Assembly: GCF_902491285.1 (NCBI RefSeq)
Contig: NZ_CABUHK010000015.1
Coordinates: forward strand, 1 to 64,000
Length of the DNA stretch: 64,000 nucleotides
Direction: 5' to 3'
From: an uncultured Bacteroides sp.
GTDB taxonomy: Bacteria > Bacteroidota > Bacteroidia > Bacteroidales > Bacteroidaceae
Part shown: in pieces, positions 8,537 to 15,953 of the stretch
Layout of the letters: each line of letters starts with the position of its first letter
Numbering within the stretch: the stretch's first letter is position 1
Translations under genes and position numbers: made by a program
The notes under the pieces: generated by a model
Database searches by the model: none
What the model was told of the DNA's origin: nothing
The model's input: only the letters and a program-made list of their open reading frames with translations

Positions 8537-8743
8537 TTATCTCTTCACCAGTCTTTTAGGCGAGCCATGCCAGGAGCATCCCAAACAATAAACCTCCGTC
8601 AAATCGAATCCTTCCATAGAATCAGCAGGATACTTGGGTACAATCTCCCCATCTTCCATCACGTAGACCAGTAATCTCTCGTTCCGGTCGTTCTTTACAT
8701 ATAGGGCAGCAATTTTGCACTGCGGACACAATAACTTTCTCAT
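8537..8743 (-). CDS. Small zinc-ribbon-like protein
   Basis: 68 aa. Two CxxC knuckles, CPQC at residues 5-8 and CLGC near 53-56, predict one bound zinc. The middle is a plausible beta-sheet (LLVYVMEDGEIVPKYP). No function is known from sequence. The start ATG at 8743 lies only four bases after its -7 box, so the mRNA may be leaderless. It is transcribed divergently from the NosS/YgbA-like gene across a shared palindrome. Confidence 0.75.
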   Translation of the reverse strand: MRKLLCPQCKIAALYVKNDRNERLLVYVMEDGEIVPKYPADSMEGFDLTEVYCLGCSWHGSPKRLVKR

Positions 8744-8747
8744 GCGG

Positions 8748-8755
8748 CAAAGATA
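8748..8755 (-). promoter_or_regulatory. -7 box of the small zinc-ribbon gene
   Basis: TATCTTTG on the minus strand. Only four bases separate it from the ATG at 8743, so the transcript should begin at or next to the start codon. Confidence 0.6.
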
Positions 8756-8759
8756 CAAA

Positions 8760-8780
8760 AGAGAATTGGATAAATTCTCT
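8760..8780. promoter_or_regulatory. Perfect palindrome between divergent promoters, candidate operator
   Basis: AGAGAATT-ggata-AATTCTCT is a perfect 8-5-8 inverted repeat. It covers the -33 regions of both flanking promoters (-7 boxes at 8748-8755 minus and 8792-8799 plus). Its placement suits a regulator controlling both genes. The regulator is unknown. Confidence 0.55.
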
Positions 8781-8791
8781 GTAATCTTCCT

Positions 8792-8799
8792 TATCTTTG
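8792..8799 (+). promoter_or_regulatory. -7 box of the NosS/YgbA-like gene
   Basis: TATCTTTG, ending 33 bases before the ATG at 8833. Confidence 0.6.
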
Positions 8800-8832
8800 T
8801 GCAGTTCAAAGAGAACTGTTCAAAAAGACAAG

Positions 8833-9132
8833 ATGAAGAAACAACGTATCGCACACGAAAAGAAAATAGTAGGACTGATGATTCGTCTCTACTGCCGGAG
8901 AAAGGAGAAGAACGCTGTTCTTTGCCCTGACTGCGAGGAACTGCTCCGCTATGCGCACGCACGCCTCGACCATTGTCCGTTCGGAGAAAGGAAAAGTTCG
9001 TGCAAGAAATGCACAGTGCATTGTTACAAGCCTGCAATGCGCGAACGGATGCGGCTGGTGATGCGCTTCTCCGGTCCGCGAATGTTGCTGTACGCGCCTT
9101 GGGCGGCTATCCGGCATTTACTGAACTTATAA
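8833..9132 (+). CDS. Nitrous oxide-stimulated promoter family protein (YgbA-like)
   Basis: 99 aa. It matches the YgbA/NosS pattern closely: an N-terminal helix (EKKIVGLMIRLYC), then CPDCEELLRYAHARLDHCPF, CKKCTVHCYKP and the C-terminal MRFSGPRMLLYAPWAAIRHL. Eight cysteines in this arrangement suggest bound metal or an Fe-S site. In enterobacteria ygbA is induced by nitric oxide through NsrR and helps recovery from nitrosative stress; that role is carried over by family only. ATG at 8833 begins the conserved region. The SDR gene follows after 33 bases. Confidence 0.88.
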   Translation: MKKQRIAHEKKIVGLMIRLYCRRKEKNAVLCPDCEELLRYAHARLDHCPFGERKSSCKKCTVHCYKPAMRERMRLVMRFSGPRMLLYAPWAAIRHLLNL

Positions 9133-9165
9133 GAAACAACATTAATCCAAACATATATATTTGTC

Positions 9166-9900
9166 ATGAAACGAGCTATTATTATAGGAGCCACATCCGG
9201 CATCGGGCAAGAAGTGGCCAAATGCCTGTTACTGGAAGGCTGGCAGATCGGAATAGCAGGCAGGCGGCAGTCTGCCCTCGAAACCCTGCAACAGGTTGCA
9301 CCGGAACAAATCGAGATTCAGGCATTGGATGTCACCCGGGAAGATGCAGCGGAAAAACTCAATATGCTCATAGACAAAGTGGGCGGCATGGACTTATTCC
9401 TTCTCAGTTCCGGCATCGGTTTCCAAAACATGAAACTGGATATGGAAGTGGAGCTGAACACGGCACGTACCAATGTAGAGGGATTTACCCGCATGGTAGA
9501 TACCGCTTTTGCATATTTCAGAAAGAACGGGGGCGGACATCTGGCGGTTATCAGTTCCATTGCAGGAACAAAGGGACTTGGCGTAGCTCCCGCTTACTCT
9601 GCGACCAAACGTTTTCAGAATACTTATATAGATGCCCTTGAACAACTTGCCCATCTTCAAAAGCTGAACATTCATTTTACCGATATTCGCCCCGGATTTG
9701 TAGCTACGGATTTATTGAATGACGGAAAGCGTTATCCGATGCTGATGAAAGCAGATAAAGTAGGATGGCACATTGCCCGTGCACTGAAACGTAAAAAGCG
9801 GGTAGCAGTAATCGACTGGCGCTACCGGATTCTAGTCTTCTTCTGGAAAATGATTCCTCGCCGGATATGGAAACACCTGCCCATAAAAACAAACGGGTAA
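9166..9900 (+). CDS. Short-chain dehydrogenase/reductase (SDR)
   Basis: 244 aa classical SDR. The N-terminal Rossmann motif is GATSGIG (residues 8-14), with AGRR after beta-2 favouring NADP(H), a serine of the active site in VISSIAGTKG and the catalytic YSATK. The substrate is not identifiable. It follows the YgbA-like gene by 33 bases, so co-transcription is likely. A TAnnTTTG-like sequence sits just two bases before the ATG (9156-9163) and is probably coincidental. Confidence 0.9.
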   Translation: MKRAIIIGATSGIGQEVAKCLLLEGWQIGIAGRRQSALETLQQVAPEQIEIQALDVTREDAAEKLNMLIDKVGGMDLFLLSSGIGFQNMKLDMEVELNTARTNVEGFTRMVDTAFAYFRKNGGGHLAVISSIAGTKGLGVAPAYSATKRFQNTYIDALEQLAHLQKLNIHFTDIRPGFVATDLLNDGKRYPMLMKADKVGWHIARALKRKKRVAVIDWRYRILVFFWKMIPRRIWKHLPIKTNG

Positions 9901-9922
9901 CGGAACTAATCAAAAGAAAAAA

Positions 9923-9937
9923 TGCTAATAATTAGCA
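9923..9937. promoter_or_regulatory. Perfect 15-base palindrome upstream of zinc-ribbon/kinase operon
   Basis: TGCTAAT-a-ATTAGCA, centred about 41 bases upstream of the -7 box at 9971. It has no following T-run, so it is not a standard terminator. It is a candidate activator or repressor site. Confidence 0.4.
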
Positions 9938-9970
9938 AGATCAAATAACAATTGTTCCAATAATTCTTCC

Positions 9971-9978
9971 TATCTTTG
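9971..9978 (+). promoter_or_regulatory. -7 box of the zinc-ribbon/hybrid kinase operon
   Basis: TATCTTTG, ending 32 bases before the ATG at 10011. Confidence 0.6.
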
Positions 9979-10010
9979 GCACGTAACAGAAACTTAAAAC
10001 AAAAATAAAG

Positions 10011-10292
10011 ATGGAACAAAAAATTTGTCAGTGTTGTGCCATGCCGATAGAAGAATCCACATTCGGAACAGAAACAGACGGTAGCAAGAATCAGGATTAT
10101 TGTCACTATTGCTACGAGAACGGACATTTCACCAAAGACTGTACAATGGACGAAATGATTGAACTTAATCTAAAATATCTTGACGAATTCAACAAAGATT
10201 CAGAAGTAAAATATACCATTGAGGAAGCACGCGCCACCATGAAAGAATTCTTTCCGCAACTGAAAAGGTGGAAAAATAAACAAGAGCAATAG
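10011..10292 (+). CDS. Putative zinc-ribbon domain protein
   Basis: 93 aa. The first 45 residues carry the pattern of the 'putative zinc ribbon' family: CQCCAMPIEE, then DYCHYCYENGHFTKDC. The remainder is helical. The family is common in Firmicutes and Bacteroidetes and has no established function. It ends 35 bases before the hybrid kinase gene and is probably co-transcribed with it, so it could be an accessory of that kinase; this is inference. Confidence 0.82.
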   Translation: MEQKICQCCAMPIEESTFGTETDGSKNQDYCHYCYENGHFTKDCTMDEMIELNLKYLDEFNKDSEVKYTIEEARATMKEFFPQLKRWKNKQEQ

Positions 10293-10327
10293 CTCACTCC
10301 TACTACGGATAAAAAAATAAACAACAA

Positions 10328-13075
10328 ATGAAACAAACCGAATCACCTTCCCCCAAGGATGACAATATGTGCTCAGGAAATACATCTCCCGAATTAGCAC
10401 AAGACCCGCTTCTGTTTGCAGAAAATATCTACGCCAGCCTGCCGATGAGCATTGAAATCTATGATGCCAATGGTGTCTTACGTAAAATTAATGAACCGGC
10501 ATTGAAAATGTACGGAGTGAGTGACCAGACAGCAGTCATAAACAAAGTTAATCTTTTCGACAGTCCATATATGGACGAGGAATTAAAATCCAAAGTACAA
10601 AAAGGTGAAAATATCACTTTGGAATTTGAGTATGACTTCGACCGTATAAATAGCGATGCCTACTTCACCAGCCAAAATAAAAACTCCATAATTTATGAAG
10701 CACAGGTAGTGCCGATAGTAGATAATAAAGGAGCTATCATCGGACATATATTGCTCTCTAATGACGTGACTGCCGAAAAAGAAACGGAATTCCGAACGGA
10801 AGAAAGCAAGAAAAACCTGGAAATGGCTATGGAAGCTGCCAATATGGCTTCATGGGTATATAATGTCCACAAGAAAACATTCAGCACATTGTATGGTAAC
10901 GCACTGGCAGAGGAAGGGATGTCTTTGGAACAAATGCAAAGTATACTGCACCCGCAAGACCGCATACAGTTAATGCAGCTTTTCGCACAACTGATAAATA
11001 AGGAAACCCAACAAGCACATACTACCCTACGCTTTTACAACAAGGAAGAAAGGCAATACCGCTATTACGAAAGCCGGATGCGTTTATCTTCCGAACACCG
11101 CGGAAAACTGCTGATTGTCGGCACCCAACTGGATATAACGGAGAAAGTGCAAATGCTGAAAAAGACACAGGACCTGACAACGAAACGCGAACTTGCCATG
11201 CAGGTGAGCAATATCGTGCACTGGGACTTTGACGTAAACAGTCAGAAATTTGAATCTTATAATGACCCGATCAACGACTACGCTCCTAACAGGCTTGTGA
11301 CTCTCCAGGAATTTCAAAGCGTTATCCACCCGGACGATGTTTCTACTTATTACGATGCTATGCAATCCATGTTGTCGGGCGAAAACCAGACAGTCAACTT
11401 CACTTGCCGCATACAAACGAAATATGATGATAACTGGCAATATTGTAATGTTATCGGCGTTCCTTTCGAACAGGACGAGAACGGAAATACGATACGTTTC
11501 ACCGGTTTCCGGCAAAATATCTCCAAACTTCACCGCTTGAATGAAGAGCTCAAAGAGCGGAATTACAAGATGGAACTTACTTTCAAGACTGTCGGAATGT
11601 CTTATTGGGATTTTGATGTGACAACCCAACTATTCACAGCCTTCAATGACCCCGTCAATGATTATTGCCCGGAAACTCCGATCAACATCGACCAATATCT
11701 GAGCGTCGCCCATCCGGATGACATAGAAGTCATGCGCGAATATTTTGAAGATATGATTCAGGGAAAACAGCAGGAATTTACCTTCCAGTACCGTTCCAAG
11801 ACAAAATGGGACAAGGAATGGCAAACCCTTCTCATCACCGGTATTCAAGTGGAAAGAGACAAAAGAGGAAAAGCGCTCCGTTACACCGGTATCGAATTCA
11901 ACAATACGAAATGGGAAAAAGTGACCCAGGAATTAAAGGAGCTCAAAGACAAAGCCGAACTTTCCGACCGCCTCAAATCGGCTTTCCTTGCCAATATGAG
12001 TCACGAGATACGTACACCGCTAAATGCCATTGTCGGTTTTTCCGGACTGATGGTACATTGTGACGACCCGGAAGAAAAGGCGGAATATATGGAAATCATC
12101 GAATCGAACAACGAACTGCTGTTACGGTTAATTAATGATATTCTCGATCTTTCCAAGATTGAATCAGGCATACTCGAGCGTAAAAGGGAAAAGTTTAATC
12201 TGGCGAAAGTTTCCAACGAACTTTACACAATGATTCAACCGAAAATCACCAATCCGGAGGTAGAATTCATCCTGGGAAATTCCGGTCCAGACTGTTGGAT
12301 ATTCCTGGATAGAAACCGACTCAAACAGGTGTGGATGAATTTCCTCACCAACGCCATCAAATGTACTCATGCCGGACATATCAAGATGGGATACAGTATC
12401 GAAAACGGCGGTATCAGGTTCTATGTGGAAGATTCGGGGGTCGGCATCCCTCTTGAGTTACAAAACAGGGTGTTCGGACGATTCCAGAAACTCAATGAGT
12501 TCGCTCAGGGAACGGGACTAGGATTAGCCATTTCGAGAGCTATTATAGAAGGCGCAGGGGGAGAGATAGGATTTACTTCCACGCCCGGCATCGGTTCAAC
12601 TTTCTGGGCATGGGTGCCATGTGAAACTAGTATGCAGGAAAATGTTGAGTCAAAGGTAAAGACACAGCCTTCCCGGACACAAAAGACAGCTCCTGCGAAA
12701 CAGACTATTTCTCTAAAACATATCAACGAAAAAGAATTGAAAATACTGATTGCCGAAGATAATGACAGCAATTATTCATTAGTGAAGCATATCCTCAAAG
12801 AATATCAAATCACCCGTGTAGTAAACGGGGTCGAAGCGGTGGAAAAAGTACGCAATGAGAAATTCGACATTGTTCTCATGGATATGAAGATGCCGATTAT
12901 GGGAGGTTTGGAAGCAACACGGAAAATCAGGGAACTGAATCCTCTCATCCCTATTATCGCACTTACTGCCAACGCATTCGATGCCGACAGGGTAAGCGCC
13001 ATGGAAGCAGGATGCAACGCATTCCTGACAAAACCACTGAAGAAGGAAGAATTACTTGAATTGTTCTCCTTGTAA
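10328..13075 (+). CDS. PAS-rich hybrid sensor histidine kinase/response regulator
   Basis: 915 aa. Order of domains: four PAS-type segments (about residues 30-150, 160-270, 285-400, 410-535; the third and fourth share a WDFDV...NDYxP pattern and look like recent duplicates), HisKA with phospho-accepting His559 (ANMSHEIRTPLNA), HATPase_c (N-box NFLTNAIKC, VEDSGVGIP, GTGLGLAISRAI) and a C-terminal receiver with Asp852 (IVLMDMKMP) and KPL. No membrane segment was seen, so it probably senses a cytoplasmic signal. No output DNA-binding domain is present; phosphate would go on to a phosphotransfer protein or separate regulator that is not in the window. Confidence 0.94.
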   Translation: MKQTESPSPKDDNMCSGNTSPELAQDPLLFAENIYASLPMSIEIYDANGVLRKINEPALKMYGVSDQTAVINKVNLFDSPYMDEELKSKVQKGENITLEFEYDFDRINSDAYFTSQNKNSIIYEAQVVPIVDNKGAIIGHILLSNDVTAEKETEFRTEESKKNLEMAMEAANMASWVYNVHKKTFSTLYGNALAEEGMSLEQMQSILHPQDRIQLMQLFAQLINKETQQAHTTLRFYNKEERQYRYYESRMRLSSEHRGKLLIVGTQLDITEKVQMLKKTQDLTTKRELAMQVSNIVHWDFDVNSQKFESYNDPINDYAPNRLVTLQEFQSVIHPDDVSTYYDAMQSMLSGENQTVNFTCRIQTKYDDNWQYCNVIGVPFEQDENGNTIRFTGFRQNISKLHRLNEELKERNYKMELTFKTVGMSYWDFDVTTQLFTAFNDPVNDYCPETPINIDQYLSVAHPDDIEVMREYFEDMIQGKQQEFTFQYRSKTKWDKEWQTLLITGIQVERDKRGKALRYTGIEFNNTKWEKVTQELKELKDKAELSDRLKSAFLANMSHEIRTPLNAIVGFSGLMVHCDDPEEKAEYMEIIESNNELLLRLINDILDLSKIESGILERKREKFNLAKVSNELYTMIQPKITNPEVEFILGNSGPDCWIFLDRNRLKQVWMNFLTNAIKCTHAGHIKMGYSIENGGIRFYVEDSGVGIPLELQNRVFGRFQKLNEFAQGTGLGLAISRAIIEGAGGEIGFTSTPGIGSTFWAWVPCETSMQENVESKVKTQPSRTQKTAPAKQTISLKHINEKELKILIAEDNDSNYSLVKHILKEYQITRVVNGVEAVEKVRNEKFDIVLMDMKMPIMGGLEATRKIRELNPLIPIIALTANAFDADRVSAMEAGCNAFLTKPLKKEELLELFSL

Positions 13076-13164
13076 ATGGTAATCCCCCAACCGGTAACAA
13101 CACAATACCAGTTTTCAATATCGCCACTCGGAACACACCATACTCATAATCCCTTTTTTCACAA

Positions 13165-13428
13165 TTATCCCAGTTCCGGGTGGCGTTCTAACCATCTCAC
13201 AGCATACGAACAGGTGGCTTTCGGTTTCATTCCGTTGGCCAAAGCGTAGCCATAGGCGGCTTTCACCAATGCGGCAGCCACCCCGCGACCTTCTATCGGA
13301 CGGGGGACAACCGTATGGGTGATGTCGAGAAAATCACCTAAGAGGCGATATTGTACAAAGGCGGTGCGACCGTCTACTTCTGTCTTGAACAGTTTTTGTT
13401 CGGGCTGATGAATAATTTCGTAATCCAT
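13165..13428 (-). CDS. Small GNAT family N-acetyltransferase (YjdJ/NATD1-like)
   Basis: 87 aa, the reduced GNAT fold. Key stretches are ITHTVVPRPIEGRGVAAALV (acetyl-CoA loop) and the C-terminal CSYAVRWLERHPEL. The substrate is unknown. It follows the epimerase-lipocalin gene by 12 bases on the same strand and is probably in its operon. The 89 bases between it and the convergent kinase hold no clear terminator. Confidence 0.88.
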   Translation of the reverse strand: MDYEIIHQPEQKLFKTEVDGRTAFVQYRLLGDFLDITHTVVPRPIEGRGVAAALVKAAYGYALANGMKPKATCSYAVRWLERHPELG

Positions 13429-13440
13429 AATCTTGTTCTT

Positions 13441-14754
13441 TTAGAATTGCTCAATCCATTGCAATCGGTTTGTATCGTAGCCACGGCGTTCGGCAGCGGT
13501 GACGAGTTTTTTCTTTATATCCTCCGGTAGTTGAGGAGTACGGCTCAGTATCCAGAGATACTTGTCGGTGCTGCTGCCAACAAGTGCATAGTTGTAATTC
13601 TCTCCATCCAGTTCCAAGACGTAATAGTCTGAATAGAAGTTGAGAAAGAAAGAGACTTTCAGTTTGCCCGGCTGCGAGGAGTCGGGTATCTTGGCATGAC
13701 CGTTGGCAGTCTTGCAAATATCGTAGGGAGAGTTACGCTTGCATCCCCGGTTCTCCACCCGGATAGTACCGTCGGGCCGGAGCGTGTACATGGCGGTCAC
13801 ATCAACAAGTCCACGTTCGAAACGGTTCTCGTAACGGGCTATCTCATACCATAGCCCCATATAACGGTCCAAATCGAGAGTCCGTACCGTACTATGGTCT
13901 GTCCCCTTAAAAAGCCGTTCTACATCAGGGACAGCGAAGTGGAATCCTGCTTCCTGAAGACGTGTGGGACGTACCCGCTGACCGGACGTAAGGAAAGAAG
14001 CGGCTTCTCCATACAGCATCCGGAAGACCGGTTGAGGCACGACCACCGTTGTCCATGCATGATAGGCTTTCGCCATTTCACGGGTGAAAGTATATTGGGA
14101 GATTTGCTGCGGAGCAACAAGGTTGAATACACCGCACGTCTCCTCATGACTGATGAAAAACTCCATGGCACGGCAGAGGTCACGTATATCTATCCACGGG
14201 AAAGGCTGGGTGCCCGGTCCGATGGCAGTAGCAATCTTGGTTGCCTGTAACGGGCGAAGCATCTGTTGCATCGCCCCGCCATCCGGTGAAAGCACAACAC
14301 CGAAACGGGTAATGACAAGCCGTGTCTCTTCGGGGCAACGTTTCGCCTCCTTTTCCCATGCATAGCAAAGGTCGGACAAGAAGCCGTCCCCACGGGTACG
14401 GGTATATTCGTCCACTTCCGCCATCGTAGGATAATACCCTACGGCAGAGGCGGAAATCATCAGTTTCGGTTTCGTCCGTACAGCATTCAGCGCACGGATA
14501 ATGCGGTGCGTGACGACAATACGGCTATCGAAAAGTTCCTGTCGGTGCTCCGGCGTCCAACGCTTGTCAACCGGTGCTCCTGCCAGGTTGATGATAACAT
14601 CGCAATGAGCCAGCGTCTGAATCAAATGCCCGGACATACCTTCGCGAAACATCGGCCTTCCCAAAGGAATCACACGATGTCCGCCCTTTTCAGTCAGGTA
14701 GTTGGAGAGATGTTTACCTATATATCCGGTGGCTCCGGTCATTGCTATATTCAT
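13441..14754 (-). CDS. TIGR01777-type epimerase fused to a Blc-type lipocalin
   Basis: 437 aa fusion. Residues 1-290 form an atypical SDR of the TIGR01777/YfcH type: TGATGYIG NAD(P) motif, INLAGAPV, ISASAVGYY, PFPWIDIRDL and the C-terminal VRPTRLQEAGF. Residues about 291-437 form a bacterial lipocalin: LDRYMGLWYEIARYE (the GxW motif), VENRGCKR, YYVLELDGENYNYALVG and LWILSRTPQL. Blc is normally an outer-membrane lipoprotein, but here no signal peptide precedes the lipocalin and the fusion should be cytoplasmic. Both halves look intact. Function of neither half is known beyond a likely hydrophobic ligand or sugar-like substrate. Confidence 0.9.
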   Translation of the reverse strand: MNIAMTGATGYIGKHLSNYLTEKGGHRVIPLGRPMFREGMSGHLIQTLAHCDVIINLAGAPVDKRWTPEHRQELFDSRIVVTHRIIRALNAVRTKPKLMISASAVGYYPTMAEVDEYTRTRGDGFLSDLCYAWEKEAKRCPEETRLVITRFGVVLSPDGGAMQQMLRPLQATKIATAIGPGTQPFPWIDIRDLCRAMEFFISHEETCGVFNLVAPQQISQYTFTREMAKAYHAWTTVVVPQPVFRMLYGEAASFLTSGQRVRPTRLQEAGFHFAVPDVERLFKGTDHSTVRTLDLDRYMGLWYEIARYENRFERGLVDVTAMYTLRPDGTIRVENRGCKRNSPYDICKTANGHAKIPDSSQPGKLKVSFFLNFYSDYYVLELDGENYNYALVGSSTDKYLWILSRTPQLPEDIKKKLVTAAERRGYDTNRLQWIEQF

Positions 14755-14813
14755 CTTGATTCTATTATATATTTAACTCTACTAGAAAAACGTATAAAAT
14801 GCAGGAAAAGTTC

Positions 14814-14843
14814 TTTGAAAAAAGCAAAATGAGATTATCTTTG
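14814..14843 (+). promoter_or_regulatory. Complete promoter of the lytic transglycosylase gene
   Basis: -33 TTTG (14814-14817) and -7 TATCTTTG (14836-14843) with 18 bases between, close to the Bacteroides consensus. It implies a leader of about 95 bases before the ATG at 14945. Confidence 0.75.
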
Positions 14844-14846
14844 CAA

Positions 14847-14923
14847 CCGGCATAACGCCGGAACAAGGTTTCCTTGCGGCATAATCGCTTTAGATATGGA
14901 TTATGTTCAAGGCCTGCTTTTTT
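14847..14923 (+). promoter_or_regulatory. Structured 5' leader with competing hairpins
   Basis: Immediately after the promoter: hairpin 1 CCGGC(14847-51)/GCCGG(14857-61); hairpin 2 CAAGG(14864-68)/CCTTG(14872-76); hairpin 3 CATAATC(14880-86)/GATTATG(14899-905). A second CAAGG (14908-12) can replace the first in pairing with CCTTG, giving one longer stem that encloses hairpin 3 and ends five bases before T6 (14918-23). That is the form of an attenuator or riboswitch expression platform. No known RNA family was recognised. Confidence 0.5.
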
Positions 14924-14944
14924 AAAACTAAATGAATAATTTAA

Positions 14945-15925
14945 ATGAAGAAACAAACTAAAATCAACTATATCCTTACTCTTATATTGGTGTTCTGCAT
15001 TGGTGCCACCATCCCTACTCTGATAGGCAGCAGCCAAGTCAACGAACAACATTCGGCTAAGTCGGAAGTGCCCTATTGCGTCACCCCGCCTACCGTGCCC
15101 ACGCAAGTCACTTTTGACGGAACTACCATCGACCTCAGGCGCTACGACCGCCGCGAACGGATGGACCGCGAAATGATGGCGTTCACCTATATGCACTCTA
15201 CGACCATGCTTCTGATAAAGCGTGCCAACCGATATTTCCCTATCGTGGAACCGATATTGAAAGCGAACGGTATCCCCGATGATTTCAAATATCTGATGGT
15301 GATTGAAAGTAACCTGAACAACATCGCACGCTCTCCCGCCGGAGCAGCCGGTCTGTGGCAATTCATGCCCGCCACCGGACGGGAATTCGGACTGGAAGTG
15401 AATGACAATGTGGACGAACGCTATAATATTGAAAAAGCAACGGTCGCCGCCTGTAAGTACTTCAAACAAGCGTATGACAAATATGGCGACTGGATGGCTG
15501 TATCCGCTGCTTACAATGCCGGACAGGCACGTATCTCTTCCCAACTCGACAGGCAACTGGCAAGTCATGCCATGGATTTATGGCTGGTGGAAGAGACATC
15601 GCGTTATATGTTCCGCCTGCTGGCAGTCAAAGAGATTTTCAGCAATCCGCAACGCTACGGATTCCTGTTGAAAAGGGAACATCTCTACCCGGTCATCCCG
15701 TACAGGAAAGTGACCGTCAACACTCCTATCGACAGCTTGAGCGAATATGCCAGACAGCAAGGCATCACCTACGCACAACTTCGAGATGCCAACCCGTGGT
15801 TGCGTGACACCTCACTGAAAAACAAAAGCGGAAAAACCTACGTTCTCTATATTCCCACACAAGAAGGAATGTATTATGACCCGAAAAGGACTGTTGCCTA
15901 CAACAAAAACTGGGTGATTGATTAA
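14945..15925 (+). CDS. Lytic transglycosylase (SLT domain)
   Basis: 326 aa. The N-terminus (ILTLILVFCIGATIPTLIG) is a signal peptide or signal anchor. The SLT domain is at about 105-235: catalytic Glu121 in VIESNLNN, then SPAGAAGLWQFMPATG, SAAYNAGQ. It cleaves peptidoglycan glycan strands to 1,6-anhydro products in the periplasm. The tail (about 250-320) contains IDSLSEYARQQGITYAQL, resembling a degenerate LysM-like or MltD-type segment. It is preceded by a structured leader, and the K+ channel gene follows after 28 bases. Confidence 0.92.
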   Translation: MKKQTKINYILTLILVFCIGATIPTLIGSSQVNEQHSAKSEVPYCVTPPTVPTQVTFDGTTIDLRRYDRRERMDREMMAFTYMHSTTMLLIKRANRYFPIVEPILKANGIPDDFKYLMVIESNLNNIARSPAGAAGLWQFMPATGREFGLEVNDNVDERYNIEKATVAACKYFKQAYDKYGDWMAVSAAYNAGQARISSQLDRQLASHAMDLWLVEETSRYMFRLLAVKEIFSNPQRYGFLLKREHLYPVIPYRKVTVNTPIDSLSEYARQQGITYAQLRDANPWLRDTSLKNKSGKTYVLYIPTQEGMYYDPKRTVAYNKNWVID

Positions 15926-15953
15926 CACTATTTTATCCGAGACACGCTTTATT

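Noticed and set aside
8744..9037. Long N-terminal extension of the small zinc-ribbon gene
   Set aside because: It lies opposite the YgbA-like gene and crosses the shared promoter; ATG at 8743 follows a -7 box.
9156..9163. TATATTTG just before the SDR start as a promoter
   Set aside because: Only two bases separate it from the ATG, so the transcript would start inside the gene; the SDR is more likely read from the YgbA-like gene's promoter.
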